64,000 nt of DNA from Citrobacter koseri (GTDB lineage Bacteria > Pseudomonadota > Gammaproteobacteria > Enterobacterales > Enterobacteriaceae), in contig UAVY01000004.1 in assembly GCA_900446925.1 (NCBI GenBank), positions 372,001 to 436,000 of the forward strand, in the 5' to 3' direction. Below the pieces are notes generated by a model. It did no database searches, was not told the origin of the DNA, and saw only the letters and a program-made list of their open reading frames with translations. Both the position numbers and the translations under genes were made by a program. Below, in pieces: positions 1 to 9,693 of the stretch; position 1 is the first letter of the stretch, and each line of letters starts with the position of its first letter.

Positions 1-297
1 CTGGACCAGGAGAACTGCCTTAACTTCCAGGGACTGCGCTGCGACGTTTGTTATCGCGAGTGCCCAAAAATCGATGAGGCGATCACGCTGGAGCTGGATC
101 GCAATATGCGTACCGGCAAACATGCGCGCTTTCTTCCCACCGTTCACAGCGACGCCTGCACCGGCTGCGGTAAGTGCGAAAAAGTCTGTGTGCTGGAACA
201 ACCGGCGATAAAAGTGTTGCCGCTGTCGCTGGCGAAAGGGGAGTTGGGGCACCACTACCGCTTCGGCTGGCTGGAGGGGAAAGATGGCAAATCGTAA
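1..297 (+). CDS. napG: NapG, periplasmic nitrate reductase ferredoxin-type subunit (3' part only)
   Basis: Only the last 98 codons are present; the window begins inside the gene, in frame 1 without a start codon. The fragment carries two cysteine clusters typical of iron-sulfur proteins: CDVCYREC near the start of the fragment and [11 protein letters not shown] about two thirds along, the second a classic 4Fe-4S motif. NapG is a periplasmic four-cluster ferredoxin of about 231 residues. It passes electrons from the quinol-oxidising membrane partner NapH towards the NapC/NapB/NapA chain. The 3' end overlaps napH by 14 bases, the usual arrangement in the napFDAGHBC operon. Identity rests on sequence recognition plus order, and is firm. 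Confidence 0.95.
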   Translation: MDQENCLNFQGLRCDVCYRECPKIDEAITLELDRNMRTGKHARFLPTVHSDACTGCGKCEKVCVLEQPAIKVLPLSLAKGELGHHYRFGWLEGKDGKS

Positions 298-1147
298 ACG
301 CGATGCCGGGCGCGAAGCGCGAGCGAAAAAAGGCTGGTGGCGCAGCCATCGCTGGCTGATTTTGCGGCGGATAAGTCAGTTTCTGGTGCTGGGAATGTTT
401 CTCAGTGGCCCGTGGGCGGGCGTCTGGATTCTGCACGGTAACTACAGCAGTAGCTTGTTGCTGGATACCATTCCTTTAACCGACCCGCTGATAACGTTGC
501 AAAGCCTTGCCAGCGGGCATTTACCTGCCGCCGTTGCGCTGACCGGCGCCGCCATTATTACGGTGCTGTATGCCCTGGCAGGAAAGCGATTATTTTGCAG
601 TTGGGTCTGTCCGCTGAACCCAATTACCGATTTTGCGAACTGGCTACGCAGAAGGTTTGACCTGAATCAGTCCGCAACGATTCCGCGTCATATACGGTAC
701 GTCCTTCTGGTTGTCGTGCTGGTGGGATCGGCGCTAACCGGAACGCTACTGTGGGAATGGATAAACCCGGTTTCCCTGCTGGGGCGTAGCCTGGTGATGG
801 GATTCGGTAGCGGCGCACTGCTGATTATCGCTCTGTTTTTATTTGATTTACTGGTCGTTGAACACGGCTGGTGCGGACATATCTGCCCTTTGGGCGCGTT
901 GTATGGCGTGCTGGGAAGTAAAGGCGCGCTAACGGTGGCGGCGAAAGATCGCGAGAAATGTAACCGCTGTATGGATTGTTTTCATGTTTGCCCGGAACCG
1001 CACGTCCTGCGTGCGCCGGTGCTGGATGAGCAAAGCCCGGTGCAGGTCACCAGCCGCGATTGCATGACGTGCGGTCGCTGCGTGGATGTCTGTTCTGAGG
1101 ACGTATTTACAATAACAACACGATGGAGTTCGGGAGCGAAATCATGA
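284..1147 (+). CDS. napH: NapH, membrane quinol dehydrogenase subunit of periplasmic nitrate reductase
   Basis: A 287-residue polytopic inner-membrane protein with about four hydrophobic segments. Two cytoplasmic C-x3-CP motifs are visible: CSWVCP at residues 105-110 and CGHICP in the second half. The C-terminal tail holds two ferredoxin-type 4Fe-4S motifs, [11 protein letters not shown] and [11 protein letters not shown]. With NapG it forms a quinol dehydrogenase, oxidising ubiquinol in E. coli, that feeds electrons to the periplasmic nitrate reductase. The start lies inside the end of napG, and the stop overlaps the napB start as ATGA, so translation is probably coupled. Length and motifs match the family and the frame is intact. 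Confidence 0.97.
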   Translation: MANRKRDAGREARAKKGWWRSHRWLILRRISQFLVLGMFLSGPWAGVWILHGNYSSSLLLDTIPLTDPLITLQSLASGHLPAAVALTGAAIITVLYALAGKRLFCSWVCPLNPITDFANWLRRRFDLNQSATIPRHIRYVLLVVVLVGSALTGTLLWEWINPVSLLGRSLVMGFGSGALLIIALFLFDLLVVEHGWCGHICPLGALYGVLGSKGALTVAAKDREKCNRCMDCFHVCPEPHVLRAPVLDEQSPVQVTSRDCMTCGRCVDVCSEDVFTITTRWSSGAKS

Positions 1148-1593
1148 AAAGCCATGACCTGAAGAAAGCGCTGTGTCAATGGACGGCCCTGCTTGCCCTG
1201 GTGGTGAGTGGTGCGGTTTGGGCAGCAAACGGAGTGGATCTGAGCCAGTCGCCGGAAGTTTCGGGGACGCAGGAAGGGGCGATTCGCATGCCGAAAGAGC
1301 AGGAACGTATGCCGCTGAACTATGTTAATCAGCCGCCGATGATCCCGCATAGCGTTGAAGGTTATCAGGTAACGACCAATACCAACCGCTGCCTGCAATG
1401 TCATGGTGTGGAAAGCTACCGTACGACCGGCGCGCCGCGTATTAGCCCAACGCACTTTATGGACAGCGACGGCAAAGTTTTAGGCGAAGTCGCGCCGCGT
1501 CGTTACTTCTGTTTGCAGTGCCATGTGCCGCAGGCGGATGCCGCGCCGATCGTGGGTAATACCTTTACCCCGTCGAAAGGTTACGGGAAATAA
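1144..1593 (+). CDS. napB: NapB, dihaem cytochrome c subunit of periplasmic nitrate reductase
   Basis: A 149-residue periplasmic cytochrome. A Sec signal peptide runs to about residue 27 (hydrophobic core then VWA). Two CxxCH haem c sites are visible, CLQCH in each half. It takes electrons from NapC and delivers them to the catalytic subunit NapA. I chose the ATG that overlaps the napH stop (ATGA) because it gives a proper signal peptide; an in-frame ATG 21 bases upstream lies inside napH and would add MEFGSEI. Haem attachment depends on the Ccm proteins encoded just downstream in the same direction. Frame intact. Confidence 0.97.
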   Translation: MKSHDLKKALCQWTALLALVVSGAVWAANGVDLSQSPEVSGTQEGAIRMPKEQERMPLNYVNQPPMIPHSVEGYQVTTNTNRCLQCHGVESYRTTGAPRISPTHFMDSDGKVLGEVAPRRYFCLQCHVPQADAAPIVGNTFTPSKGYGK

Positions 1594-1602
1594 GAGGTCA
1601 TT

Positions 1603-2205
1603 ATGGAAAATTCTAACCGTAAACCTGGCGTGATTAAGCGGGTCTGGCAATGGTGGCGTCGCCCCAGCCGCCTGGCGATCGGCACGTTGCTGTTAATCGG
1701 TTTTGTTGGCGGCATTATTTTCTGGGGCGGTTTCAACACCGGGATGGAAAAGGCCAACACCGAAGAGTTCTGTATCAGCTGCCACGAAATGCGCAACACC
1801 GTCTATCAGGAATACATGGAAACCGTGCACTACAACAACCGCAGCGGCGTTCGCGCCACCTGTCCTGACTGTCACGTTCCGCACGAGTGGGGCCCGAAAA
1901 TGATCCGTAAGATCAAGGCCAGTAAAGAGCTGTACGGGAAGGTGTTCGGCATTATCGATACTCCGCAGAAGTTTGAAGATCACCGCCTGACAATGGCGCA
2001 GAGCGAGTGGCGACGGATGAAAGACACCAATTCGCGGGAGTGCCGTAACTGCCACAACTTCGAATTTATGGATCTCACCGCTCAGAAAGGCGTTGCCGCC
2101 AAAATGCACGACCAGGCAGTGAAAGAGGGGCAAACCTGTATCGACTGCCACAAAGGGATTGCGCATAAACTCCCGGATATGCGCGAAGTGAAACCGGGCT
2201 TTTAA
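1603..2205 (+). CDS. napC: NapC, membrane-anchored tetrahaem cytochrome c quinol dehydrogenase
   Basis: A 200-residue NapC/NirT-family protein. One N-terminal transmembrane helix, about residues 25-45, anchors a periplasmic domain with four CxxCH motifs: CISCH, CPDCH, CRNCH and CIDCH. It oxidises membrane quinol and passes electrons to NapB and then NapA. The gene starts nine bases after napB with a purine-rich ribosome site (AAGAGG) and is the last nap gene. Only six bases separate it from ccmA, so the nap and ccm genes are likely one transcript here, as in E. coli. Frame intact, standard length. Confidence 0.97.
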   Translation: MENSNRKPGVIKRVWQWWRRPSRLAIGTLLLIGFVGGIIFWGGFNTGMEKANTEEFCISCHEMRNTVYQEYMETVHYNNRSGVRATCPDCHVPHEWGPKMIRKIKASKELYGKVFGIIDTPQKFEDHRLTMAQSEWRRMKDTNSRECRNCHNFEFMDLTAQKGVAAKMHDQAVKEGQTCIDCHKGIAHKLPDMREVKPGF

Positions 2206-2211
2206 TAATGA

Positions 2212-2838
2212 GTGGGTATGCTTGAAGCCAGAGAACTGCTCTGCGAGCGGGATGACAGAATACTGTTCAGTGGGCTGTCGTTTCGCGTGAACGCAGGGGA
2301 ATGGGTACAAATTACCGGGGGCAACGGCGCGGGGAAAACCACCCTTTTGCGGTTGCTCACCGGGCTGGCGCGCCCCGACGCAGGGGAAGTGTGCTGGCAA
2401 GAGCAGGCGTTGCACCGCGTGCGCGACAGCTACCATCAAAATCTGTTGTGGATTGGACATCAGCCGGGGATTAAAACCCGGCTTTCGGCGTTGGAGAACC
2501 TGCGCTTTTTCCACCATGACGGCGATACGGCGCAGTGTCTGGCCGCGCTGGCGCAGGCAGGGCTGGCCGGATACGAAGACATCCCCGTCAACCAGCTTTC
2601 CGCTGGACAGCAACGGCGTGTGGCGCTGGCGCGTCTGTGGCTGACCCGCGCGACGCTCTGGATCCTCGACGAGCCGTTTACCGCCATTGATGTCAATGGC
2701 GTTGAGCGTCTGACGCAGCGCATGGCTGAACATACACAGCAGGGCGGGATCATCATCCTCACCACGCACCAGCCGCTGAATGTCGCGACTGACAAAATAC
2801 GGCGCATCGCGCTGACCGGCGAGAGGGCAGCGCAATGA
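2212..2838 (+). CDS. ccmA: CcmA, ATP-binding subunit of the CcmABCD haem-release complex
   Basis: A 208-residue ABC ATPase. The Walker A is GGNGAGKTT near residue 37, the signature LSAGQQRR, and the Walker [13 protein letters not shown]. With CcmB and CcmC it uses ATP to release holo-CcmE from the inner-membrane complex during cytochrome c maturation. The annotated start is a GTG six bases after napC; an ATG two codons further on (position 2218) is an equally plausible start. It overlaps ccmB by four bases (ATGA). Frame intact. Known in E. coli as CcmA of cytochrome c maturation system I. Confidence 0.96.
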   Translation: MGMLEARELLCERDDRILFSGLSFRVNAGEWVQITGGNGAGKTTLLRLLTGLARPDAGEVCWQEQALHRVRDSYHQNLLWIGHQPGIKTRLSALENLRFFHHDGDTAQCLAALAQAGLAGYEDIPVNQLSAGQQRRVALARLWLTRATLWILDEPFTAIDVNGVERLTQRMAEHTQQGGIIILTTHQPLNVATDKIRRIALTGERAAQ

Positions 2839-3494
2839 TGTGGCAAATCTTTCGTCTTGAGCTGCGCGTGGCGTTTCGTCATAGCGCGGAAATCGCTAAC
2901 CCGCTGTGGTTCTTTCTGATTGTTATCACGCTTTTCCCGCTGAGCATTGGCCCGGAGCCGCAGCTGCTGGCGCGTATTGTTCCCGGCATTATCTGGGTGG
3001 CGGCGTTGCTCTCCTCGCTGCTGGCGCTGGAGCGTCTGTTTCGCGATGACTTACAGGACGGCAGCCTGGAGCAACTGATGCTCCTGCCGCTGCCGTTACC
3101 GGCGGTGGTGCTGGCGAAAGTGATGGCGCACTGGGTGGTGACCGGTCTGCCGCTGCTGATCCTCTCCCCGCTGGTGGCGTTATTGCTGGGAATGGATATG
3201 TACGGCTGGCAAATCATGGCGCTGACTCTGCTGCTTGGCACGCCGACCCTGAGTTTTCTTGGCGCGCCAGGCGTGGGGTTAACGGTGGGCCTGAAGCGCG
3301 GCGGCGTATTGCTGAGCGTGCTGGTGCTGCCGCTGACCATTCCGTTACTGATTTTCGCCACTGCGGCGATGGATGCGGCCTCCATGCATTTGCCCGTTGA
3401 GGGATATATGGCGATTTTGGGCGCGTTGCTGGCGGGCAGCGCAACGTTAAGTCCTTTTGCTACGGCGGCAGCGTTACGTATCAGCATGCAGTAG
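2835..3494 (+). CDS. ccmB: CcmB, membrane subunit of the CcmABCD complex
   Basis: A 219-residue inner-membrane protein with six predicted hydrophobic segments and the conserved stretch [17 protein letters not shown] in its first third. It is the permease-like partner of CcmA in system I cytochrome c maturation. It starts with ATGATG overlapping the ccmA stop. Unlike the rest of the operon, where genes overlap, it is followed by about 140 bases that hold a BIME palindrome before ccmC. Frame intact and family length (about 220). Confidence 0.96.
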   Translation: MMWQIFRLELRVAFRHSAEIANPLWFFLIVITLFPLSIGPEPQLLARIVPGIIWVAALLSSLLALERLFRDDLQDGSLEQLMLLPLPLPAVVLAKVMAHWVVTGLPLLILSPLVALLLGMDMYGWQIMALTLLLGTPTLSFLGAPGVGLTVGLKRGGVLLSVLVLPLTIPLLIFATAAMDAASMHLPVEGYMAILGALLAGSATLSPFATAAALRISMQ

Positions 3495-3520
3495 CGCGGT
3501 CTTTGACTGGCGACAAACTG

Positions 3521-3597
3521 TAGGATGCCGGATGACGTTACGCTTATCAGGAAAGTCTGTAGGTCTGATAAGGCGTCTTTGCCGTCATCCGGCATAA
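3521..3597. repeat. REP/BIME palindrome between ccmB and ccmC
   Basis: An imperfect palindrome with outer arms ATGCCGGATGAC and GTCATCCGGCAT and inner GCTTATCAG / CTGATAAGGC parts, the standard REP motif pair facing each other. It lies inside an otherwise tightly packed operon, so its hairpin could stabilise or partly separate the upstream nap-ccmAB message from ccmC-H. Confidence 0.85.
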
Positions 3598-3638
3598 CTG
3601 AAGTTTCATTCGTTTTGATTGAATCTGGTGACTGAACT

Positions 3639-4377
3639 ATGTGGAAAACACTTCATCAACTGGCGATTCCCCCACGGCTTTATCAGATCTGTGGCTGGTT
3701 CATCCCGTGGCTGGCGATAGCCAGCGTGGTGGTGCTGGCGGCGGGTTGGGTCTGGGGGTTTGGCTTCGCGCCTGCGGATTATCAGCAGGGGCAAAGCTAC
3801 CGCATCATCTATCTGCATGTCCCGGCGGCGATCTGGTCGATGGGGATTTACGCCTCGATGGCGGTCGCCGCATTCATCGGTCTGGTCTGGCAAATGAAAA
3901 TGGCTAACCTGGCGGTGGCGGCGATGGCGCCTGTTGGCGCGGTGTTTACCTTTATCGCGCTGGTTACCGGTTCCGCCTGGGGAAAACCGATGTGGGGAAC
4001 CTGGTGGGTATGGGACGCGCGATTGACCTCTGAACTGGTGCTGTTGTTCCTGTACGTCGGGGCGATAGCGTTGTGGCACGCCTTTGACGATCGCCGCCTG
4101 GCGGGACGCGCGGCGGGCATTCTGGTGCTGATTGGCGTCGTTAATCTGCCGATCATCCACTACTCGGTGGAGTGGTGGAATACGCTACATCAGGGATCAA
4201 CTCGTATGCAGCAGAGCATTGACCCCGGCGATGCGCGCGCCGCTGCGCCTGGCGATTATCGGTTATCTGCTGCTGTTTATCACGCTGGCGCTGATGCGGA
4301 TGCGTAACCTGATTTTGTTAATGGAAAAACGTCGCCCGTGGGTGAGTGAACTGATTTTAAAAAGAGGCCGCCAATGA
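3639..4377 (+). CDS. ccmC: CcmC, haem-handling protein of cytochrome c maturation (one frame break)
   Basis: Read with one correction this is a 245-residue six-helix inner-membrane protein. It carries the tryptophan-rich haem-binding segment WGTWWVWD in the HemY/CcmC/CcmF family position. It loads haem onto CcmE in the periplasm. The frame breaks at a CCCC run (4223-4226), where GAC-CCG-GCG-ATG is expected. One extra C moves the reading from ...QQSIDP to a wrong tail, and the true C-terminus (...[12 protein letters not shown]) continues in the next frame to 4377. It overlaps ccmD by ATGA. The break is probably a sequencing error because the downstream frame is fully conserved. Confidence 0.93.
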
Positions 4378-4586
4378 CCAGCGCATTTGCATCCTGGAGT
4401 GATTTCTTTGCTATGGGCGGTTACGCCTTTTATGTCTGGCTGGCGGTTGTGATGACCGTGATCCCGCTGGCGGCGCTGGTGGTGCATACCGTCATGCAGC
4501 ACCGCGTGATTTTGCGCGGTGTAGCGCAGCAGCGAGCGCGTGAAGCGCGGATGCGTGCGGCGCAGGCGCAGCGGGAGGCGGCATGA
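4374..4586 (+). CDS. ccmD: CcmD, small membrane adaptor of CcmABCD
   Basis: A 70-residue protein with a single transmembrane helix at about residues 18-38 and a basic, alanine- and arginine-rich cytoplasmic tail ([15 protein letters not shown]). In E. coli CcmD holds the CcmABC complex together and is needed to release holo-CcmE. It overlaps ccmC at its start and ccmE at its end, each by four bases, consistent with coupled translation. Frame intact. Confidence 0.95.
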   Translation: MTSAFASWSDFFAMGGYAFYVWLAVVMTVIPLAALVVHTVMQHRVILRGVAQQRAREARMRAAQAQREAA

Positions 4587-5062
4587 ATCTCCGTCGTAAA
4601 AATCGTTTGTGGATAGCCTGCGCGGTGCTGGCCGGTTTGGCTCTGACTATCACGCTGGTACTTTATGCGCTGCGTTCCAATATCGACCTGTTCTATACGC
4701 CAGGCGAAATTCTCTACGGTAAACGCGAAACGCACCAACTGCCTGAAGTGGGGCAACGCCTGCGCGTCGGCGGCATGGTCATGCCCGGAAGCGTGAAGCG
4801 CGACCCGGATTCGCTGAAAGTGAATTTCAGCATCTACGACGCCGAAGGCGTGGTGGATGTGACGTACGAAGGCATTCTGCCGGATCTGTTCCGCGAAGGG
4901 CAGGGCGTGGTGGTGCAGGGGGAGCTGGGCGAGAAAAACCATGTGCAGGCGAAAGAGGTGCTCGCCAAACATGATGAAAACTATACCCCGCCGGAAGTTG
5001 AAAAAGCGATGCAGGAAAACCATCGTCGCCCGGAAAGCGTTTATAAGGATAAAGCATCATGA
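4583..5062 (+). CDS. ccmE: CcmE, periplasmic haem chaperone
   Basis: A 159-residue membrane-anchored haem chaperone: one N-terminal helix (about residues 9-29), then an OB-fold periplasmic domain. The covalent haem ligand His130 and the axial ligand Tyr134 are visible in [12 protein letters not shown]. It receives haem from CcmC and hands it to CcmF/CcmH for ligation to apocytochromes. It overlaps ccmD and ccmF by ATGA on both sides. Frame intact and family length. Confidence 0.97.
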   Translation: MNLRRKNRLWIACAVLAGLALTITLVLYALRSNIDLFYTPGEILYGKRETHQLPEVGQRLRVGGMVMPGSVKRDPDSLKVNFSIYDAEGVVDVTYEGILPDLFREGQGVVVQGELGEKNHVQAKEVLAKHDENYTPPEVEKAMQENHRRPESVYKDKAS

Positions 5063-7004
5063 TGCCTGAAATTGGCAACGCGTTGCTGTGTCTCGCACTC
5101 GGCGTGGCGCTGCTGCTGTCCGTTTATCCGCTGTGGGGCGTGGGGCGCGGCGATGTGCGCATGATGGCCTCGGCGAGGCCATTCTCCTGGCTGCTGTTTA
5201 TCCTGGTGATGGGCGCGTTTCTGGTGCTGATCAATGCCTTCGTGGTGAATGATTTTACCGTTACCTATGTCGCCAGCAACTCCAACACGCAACTGCCGGT
5301 CTGGTATCGCGTCGCCGCGACCTGGGGAGCGCACGAAGGGTCGCTTCTGCTATGGGTATTGCTGATGAGCGGCTGGACGTTTGCCGTGGCCGTGTTCAGT
5401 CAGCGGATGCCGCTGGATATCGTCGCCCGCGTGCTGGCGGTGATGGGGATGGTCAGCGTCGGTTTTCTGCTGTTTATTCTGTTCACCTCCAACCCGTTTT
5501 CCCGTACGTTGCCCCAACTTTCCGATTGAAGGGCGCGACCTGAACCCGCTGTTGCAGGACCCGGGGCTGATCTTCACCCGCCGCTGCTCTATATGGGCTA
5601 TGTCGGTTTTCTCGGTGGCGTTTGCGTTCGCGATCGCCGCGCTGATGAGTGGGCGTCTGGACAGCACCTTTGCCCGCTTTTCCCGTCCCTGGACGCTGGC
5701 CGCATGGGTATTCTTAACGCTGGGTATCGTGCTTGGCTCTGCCTGGGCCTATTACGAGCTGGGCTGGGGCGGCTGGTGGTTCTGGGACCCGGTGGAAAAC
5801 GCCTCATTTATGCCGTGGCTGGTGGGCACTGCGTTGATGCACTCCCTGGCGGTGACTGAACAGCGCGCCAGCTTCAAAGCCTGGACGCTTCTGCTTTCAA
5901 TATGCGCCTTCTCACTCTGCCTGCTCGGTACTTTCCTGGTGCGTTCTGGCGTGCTGGTGTCGGTGCATGCTTTTGCCTCCGATCCATCGCGCGGGATGTT
6001 TATTCTCGCCTTTATGGTACTGGTGATCGGCGGTTCGCTGCTGCTGTTCGCGACGCGCGGACACAAGGTTCGCTCGCGGGTGAATAACGCGCTCTGGTCG
6101 CGTGAATCACTGCTGTTAGCCAATAACGTCCTGCTTATCGCCGCCATGCTGGTGGTGTTGCTGGGGAACATTGCTGCCGCTGGTGCATAAACAGCTCGGT
6201 CTGGGCAGTATTTCAATCGGCGAACCGTTCTTTAATACCATGTTCACCTGGCTGATGGCGCCGTTCGCGCTGCTGCTGGGCATCGGGCCGCTGGTTCGCT
6301 GGGGACGTGACAGACCGCGCAAGTTGCAGCGGTTGTTGGTTATCGCGCTGGTGAGCACGTTAGTGCTGTCGATGCTGCTGCCGTGGCTGTTTGAAGACAA
6401 GATTGTCGCCATGACGGTGGTCGGGCTGGCGATGGCGTGCTGGGTATTTGTGCTGGCGGTAGCGGAAGTCGCGCAGCGCGTTTCGCGCGGTACGAAAATG
6501 ACGCTCAGCTACTGGGGAATGGTCGCCGGGCACGTTGGGCTGGCGGTGACGATTGTCGGCATCGCGTTTAGCCAAAACTACAGCGTGGAACGTGATGTCC
6601 GCATGAAAGCGGGCGACAGCGTCAGCATCCACGACTATCAATTCACCTTCCGTGAAGTGAAGGAGATTACCGGCCCGAACTATCGCGGCGGGGTGGCGAT
6701 TATCGGCGTGACGCGGGAAGGTAAAGCAGAAGCGACGCTGCATGCGGAAAAACGTTTTTATAACAGCACCAGCTCAATGATGACGGAAGCGGCGATCGAT
6801 GGCGGGATCACCCGCGATCTGTATGCCGCTCTCGGCGAAGAGCTGGACAATGGCGCATGGGCGGTGCGCCTGTATTACAAACCGTTTATTCGCTGGATCT
6901 GGGCGGGAGGGCTGTTGATGGCGCTTGGCGGGTTGTTCTGCCTGTTTGATCCGCGCTATCGCCAGCGTTCATGCCCGCAAAAAACCGCGCCGGAGGCTGT
7001 ATGA
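5059..7004 (+). CDS. ccmF: CcmF, haem lyase of cytochrome c maturation (four frame breaks)
   Basis: After correction this is a full-length, many-helix CcmF of about 647 residues with the haem-binding WWD segment [12 protein letters not shown]. It transfers haem from CcmE to CxxCH cysteines with CcmH. Four single-base indels break it: an extra C at 5512-5515, a missing C near 5575, an extra T at 5607-5610 and an extra A at 6167-6168. All sit in or beside short homopolymers, and the expected protein resumes at once in the new frame, so they are most likely sequence errors. Its stop overlaps the ccmG start (ATGA). A true loss would block maturation of NapB and NapC, whose genes are intact. Confidence 0.93.
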
Positions 7005-7558
7005 AGCGCAACGTACTGTTAATACCTTTCGTCATTTTTCTGGTTATTGCGGCGGCGTTGCTGTGGCAGTTGGCGCGTAATGCGGAAGGGGACGATCCGA
7101 CGAATCTGGAATCGGCGCTGATTGGCAAACCGGTGCCGACCTTCCGTCTCGAATCGCTGGAAAATCCTGGTCAGCATTATCAGGCAGACGTACTGACGCA
7201 AGGGAAACCGGTGCTGCTCAACGTGTGGGCGACCTGGTGCCCGACCTGCCGCGCTGAACATCAGTATCTGAATCAGCTGTCTGCGCAGGGAATTCGCGTG
7301 GTTGGCCTGAATTATAAAGACGATCGCCAGAAAGCGATTACCTGGCTGAAAGAGTTAGGGAATCCTTATGCGCTAAGCCTGTTTGATGGCGACGGTATGC
7401 TTGGGCTGGATCTGGGCGTTTACGGCGCGCCGGAAACCTTCCTGATCGACGGTAAAGGGATCATTCGTTATCGCCATGCAGGCGATCTGAACGCCAGGGT
7501 ATGGGAAAGTGAAATAAAACCGCTCTGGGAGCAGTACAGCAAGGAGGCCGCGCAATGA
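7001..7558 (+). CDS. ccmG: CcmG (DsbE), periplasmic thiol-disulfide reductant
   Basis: A 185-residue membrane-tethered thioredoxin-like protein. It has an N-terminal anchor helix (about residues 5-23), then the active site WCPTC with Cys80 and Cys83. It keeps apocytochrome and CcmH cysteines reduced before haem attachment, taking electrons from DsbD. I use the ATG at 7001, which overlaps the ccmF stop; the longer frame adds ten residues that belong to the ccmF tail. Frame intact. Confidence 0.96.
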   Translation: MKRNVLLIPFVIFLVIAAALLWQLARNAEGDDPTNLESALIGKPVPTFRLESLENPGQHYQADVLTQGKPVLLNVWATWCPTCRAEHQYLNQLSAQGIRVVGLNYKDDRQKAITWLKELGNPYALSLFDGDGMLGLDLGVYGAPETFLIDGKGIIRYRHAGDLNARVWESEIKPLWEQYSKEAAQ

Positions 7559-8605
7559 GATTCTTACTGGGCGTGCTGATGCTGGTGATCTCCGGCTCGT
7601 CGCTGGCTGCCATTGATGTTATGCAGTTCAAAGATGAAGCGCAGGAGCAGCAGTTCCGCCAGCTCACCGAGCAACTGCGCTGCCCGAAATGCCAGAACAA
7701 CAGCATCGCGGACTCTAACTCGATGATTGCCCACCGACCTGCGTCAGAAGGTTTATGAACTGATGCTGGAAGGTAAAAGCAAGCAGGAGATCGTTGATTA
7801 CATGGTGGCGCGCTACGGTAACTTCGTCACCTACGATCCGCCGCTGACACCGCTTACCGTGCTGTTGTGGATCTTGCCGATCGCCGCTATTGGCGCTGGC
7901 GGCTGGATTATCTTCGCCCGTTCGCGGCGGCGCGTACGTGTAAAACAGGAAACCTTTTCTGACGAGGTGACGCCGAAGGGACGCCAGGCCGGATTATGGC
8001 TGTTTGCTCCCGGGGTTGTGATCGCGCTGATTGTCGGGGCGGTAAGTTACTACCAGACCGGTAACTATCCGCAGGTAAAAATCTGGCAACAGGCTACGGC
8101 GCAGACGCCAGCGCTGCTGGAGCGCGCGCTGGACCCTGACGCGCAGCCGCTGAATGAGGAAGAGATGACACGCCTGGCGCTTGGTTTGCGTACCCGACTG
8201 CAAAGCGATGCTGGCAATGTGGAAGGCTGGATTATGCTTGGGCGTATCGGCATGGTGCTGGGGAATGCCAGCACGGCGACGGAAGCGTATGCCAATGCGT
8301 ACAGACTGGACCCCAAAAATAGCGATGCCGCATTAGGGTATGCGGAAGCGCTGACCCGTTCTTCCGATCCTGATGATAATCGTCGGGGAGGGGAGCTGTT
8401 GCGCCAGCTGGTGAGAAGCGATCATGCCAATATTCGGACGTTGAGTATGTATGCGTTTAATGCCTTCGAGCAGCAGCGTTTCGGCGAGGCGGTCGCAGCC
8501 TGGGAGATGATGCTGAAATTGCTGCCCGCCAATGATTCCCGCCGGGCAGTGATTGAACGCAGTATTAAGCAGGCATTAGCGCAGCTTTCGCCGCAGGCGG
8601 AATAA
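7555..8605 (+). CDS. ccmH: CcmH, apocytochrome c thioreductase with fused CcmI-like C-terminus (one frame break)
   Basis: About 349 residues after correction. The N-terminal part has a signal peptide and the redox motif LRCPKCQN. The C-terminal part contains two membrane helices and a TPR-rich periplasmic region, the E. coli-type fusion of CcmH with CcmI. It reduces or holds apocytochrome c and presents it to CcmF. A CCC run at 7730-7732, where CC is expected (ATT-GCC-ACC-GAC), shifts the frame after NSNSMIA; the second frame runs on to 8605. Last gene of the ccm operon, followed by a REP element. Confidence 0.93.
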
Positions 8606-8619
8606 ATAAAGTGTGGCAA

Positions 8620-8680
8620 GGCCGGATGGTACTTGCCACGCGGCTTGTAGGCCCGATAAGCGTAGCGCCATCGGGCATAT
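8620..8680. repeat. REP element between convergent ccmH and narP
   Basis: Contains GCCCGATAAGCGTAGCGCCATCGGGC, a short REP palindrome, preceded by a GCAAG...CTTGC inverted repeat. It fills the gap between two converging genes and no other terminator is visible there. Confidence 0.8.
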
Positions 8681-8684
8681 CTTG

Positions 8685-9332
8685 TTACTGCATTCCGCGT
8701 GTTTGTAAAAAGAGAATGGTCGCCGCGACGCGCGAGCGTACGTTCAGCTTTCGCAGTAAATTACGAATATGCACCTTAACCGTCTGCTCAGAAATATTCA
8801 GCACGGAGGCAATCTGTTTGTTCGACAGTCCCTGAGCCAGTTCGTGCAGCACGTCCAGTTCGCGTTCAGTGAGCACGCTAAAGGGATCTTCCTCTGCGCC
8901 AAACAGTTCCCGTTCGCGCAGGTATTCGCTGACGCGATCGCTGAATACCTTGCCGCCGTTGGCGCCAGCACGAATCGCTTCCAGCAGCACTTCCGGGTCG
9001 CTGTCTTTTAGTAAATAGCCGTCCGCCCCGGCATCAATCAGCGCGTACACGTCACTGGCAGAGTCGGAAACCGTCAGGATAATGATCTGTGCGGTGACGC
9101 CATCCCGACGCAGCGCATTCAGCGTATCAAGCCCGCTCAGGCCTTTCATATTCAGGTCAAGCAGGATCAGATCAAGATCGAGACGGCTTGCCAGATCGAT
9201 AGCACTCGCCCCATCGCCAGCTTCGGCAACGACATTAAATGCGGTATCCAGTTCCAGTAATTGACGAATACCTCGTCGCATAAGTGGATGATCGTCCACA
9301 ATAAGCACCTGAAAAGGCGTTGCTTCAGGCAT
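8685..9332 (-). CDS. narP: NarP, nitrate/nitrite response regulator
   Basis: A 215-residue NarL/FixJ-type regulator. It has a receiver domain with the phosphorylated Asp59 in LDLNMKG and the acidic pair in VDDHP, then a LuxR-type helix-turn-helix (LSNKQIASVLNISEQTVKVHIRNL). In E. coli it is phosphorylated mainly by NarQ and activates nap and ccm genes under low nitrate without oxygen, which suits its position beside them. The start is the ATG of MPEATPF; an upstream in-frame start would add ten unconserved residues. Transcribed towards ccmH. Frame intact. Confidence 0.95.
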   Translation of the reverse strand: MPEATPFQVLIVDDHPLMRRGIRQLLELDTAFNVVAEAGDGASAIDLASRLDLDLILLDLNMKGLSGLDTLNALRRDGVTAQIIILTVSDSASDVYALIDAGADGYLLKDSDPEVLLEAIRAGANGGKVFSDRVSEYLRERELFGAEEDPFSVLTERELDVLHELAQGLSNKQIASVLNISEQTVKVHIRNLLRKLNVRSRVAATILFLQTRGMQ

Positions 9333-9502
9333 ACTATTCTCCTGAGTACATACTCGTATCATTATTGTTTTTTAGCGCGAAAATCGTCCAGATTCATCGC
9401 GTTGATGAGAGAATAAATTTTACCCTATTTTAGGCATGGGTAAGTAGTAAAACCTTTTGATTATGCGGTGTTAGCACAGTACTGGAAGGGAACGGCAGGC
9501 AT

Positions 9503-9532
9503 AAAAAAACCAACCGTAAGAGGTTGGTTTTT
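9503..9532 (-). terminator. Intrinsic terminator of tRNA-Pro
   Basis: CCAACC / GGTTGG stem with a six-base loop, flanked by A7 on one side and T5 on the other. On the minus strand it lies just after the tRNA and ends in a U run. Confidence 0.85.
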
Positions 9533-9543
9533 CTAAGGGATTT

Positions 9544-9620
9544 TGGTCGGCACGAGAGGATTTGAACCTCCGACCCCCGACACCCCATGACGGTGCGCTA
9601 CCAGGCTGCGCTACGTGCCG
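9544..9620 (-). tRNA. proL: tRNA-Pro, anticodon GGG (proL)
   Basis: 77 bases on the minus strand that fold as a full cloverleaf. The acceptor stem pairs CGGCACG with CGTGCCG, the anticodon loop is TCATGGGGTG with anticodon GGG, the T loop contains GGTTCAAATCC, and an encoded 3' CCA is present. It is a single-gene unit with its own terminator. In related genomes the 3' end of this tRNA is used by integrative elements, but none is present here. Confidence 0.97.
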
Positions 9621-9693
9621 ACTTGTGGATGCCAATACTACCGCTTTCCACCACGAATGCAAGGGGATGTCTTGCTAACTGATTTATAATTAA

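Noticed and set aside
1693..2835. A 380-codon open frame on the minus strand
   Set aside because: It lies wholly across napC and ccmA, which have clear motifs on the plus strand; high GC makes such shadows common.
5059..7004. Programmed frameshifting or real pseudogenes as the cause of the many frame breaks
   Set aside because: No slippery heptamer and pseudoknot pattern is seen, the breaks are in dozens of unrelated genes, and the downstream frames remain fully conserved.
9471..9662. Minus-strand open frame over the tRNA
   Set aside because: It is a translation of tRNA-Pro and its terminator, not a protein gene.
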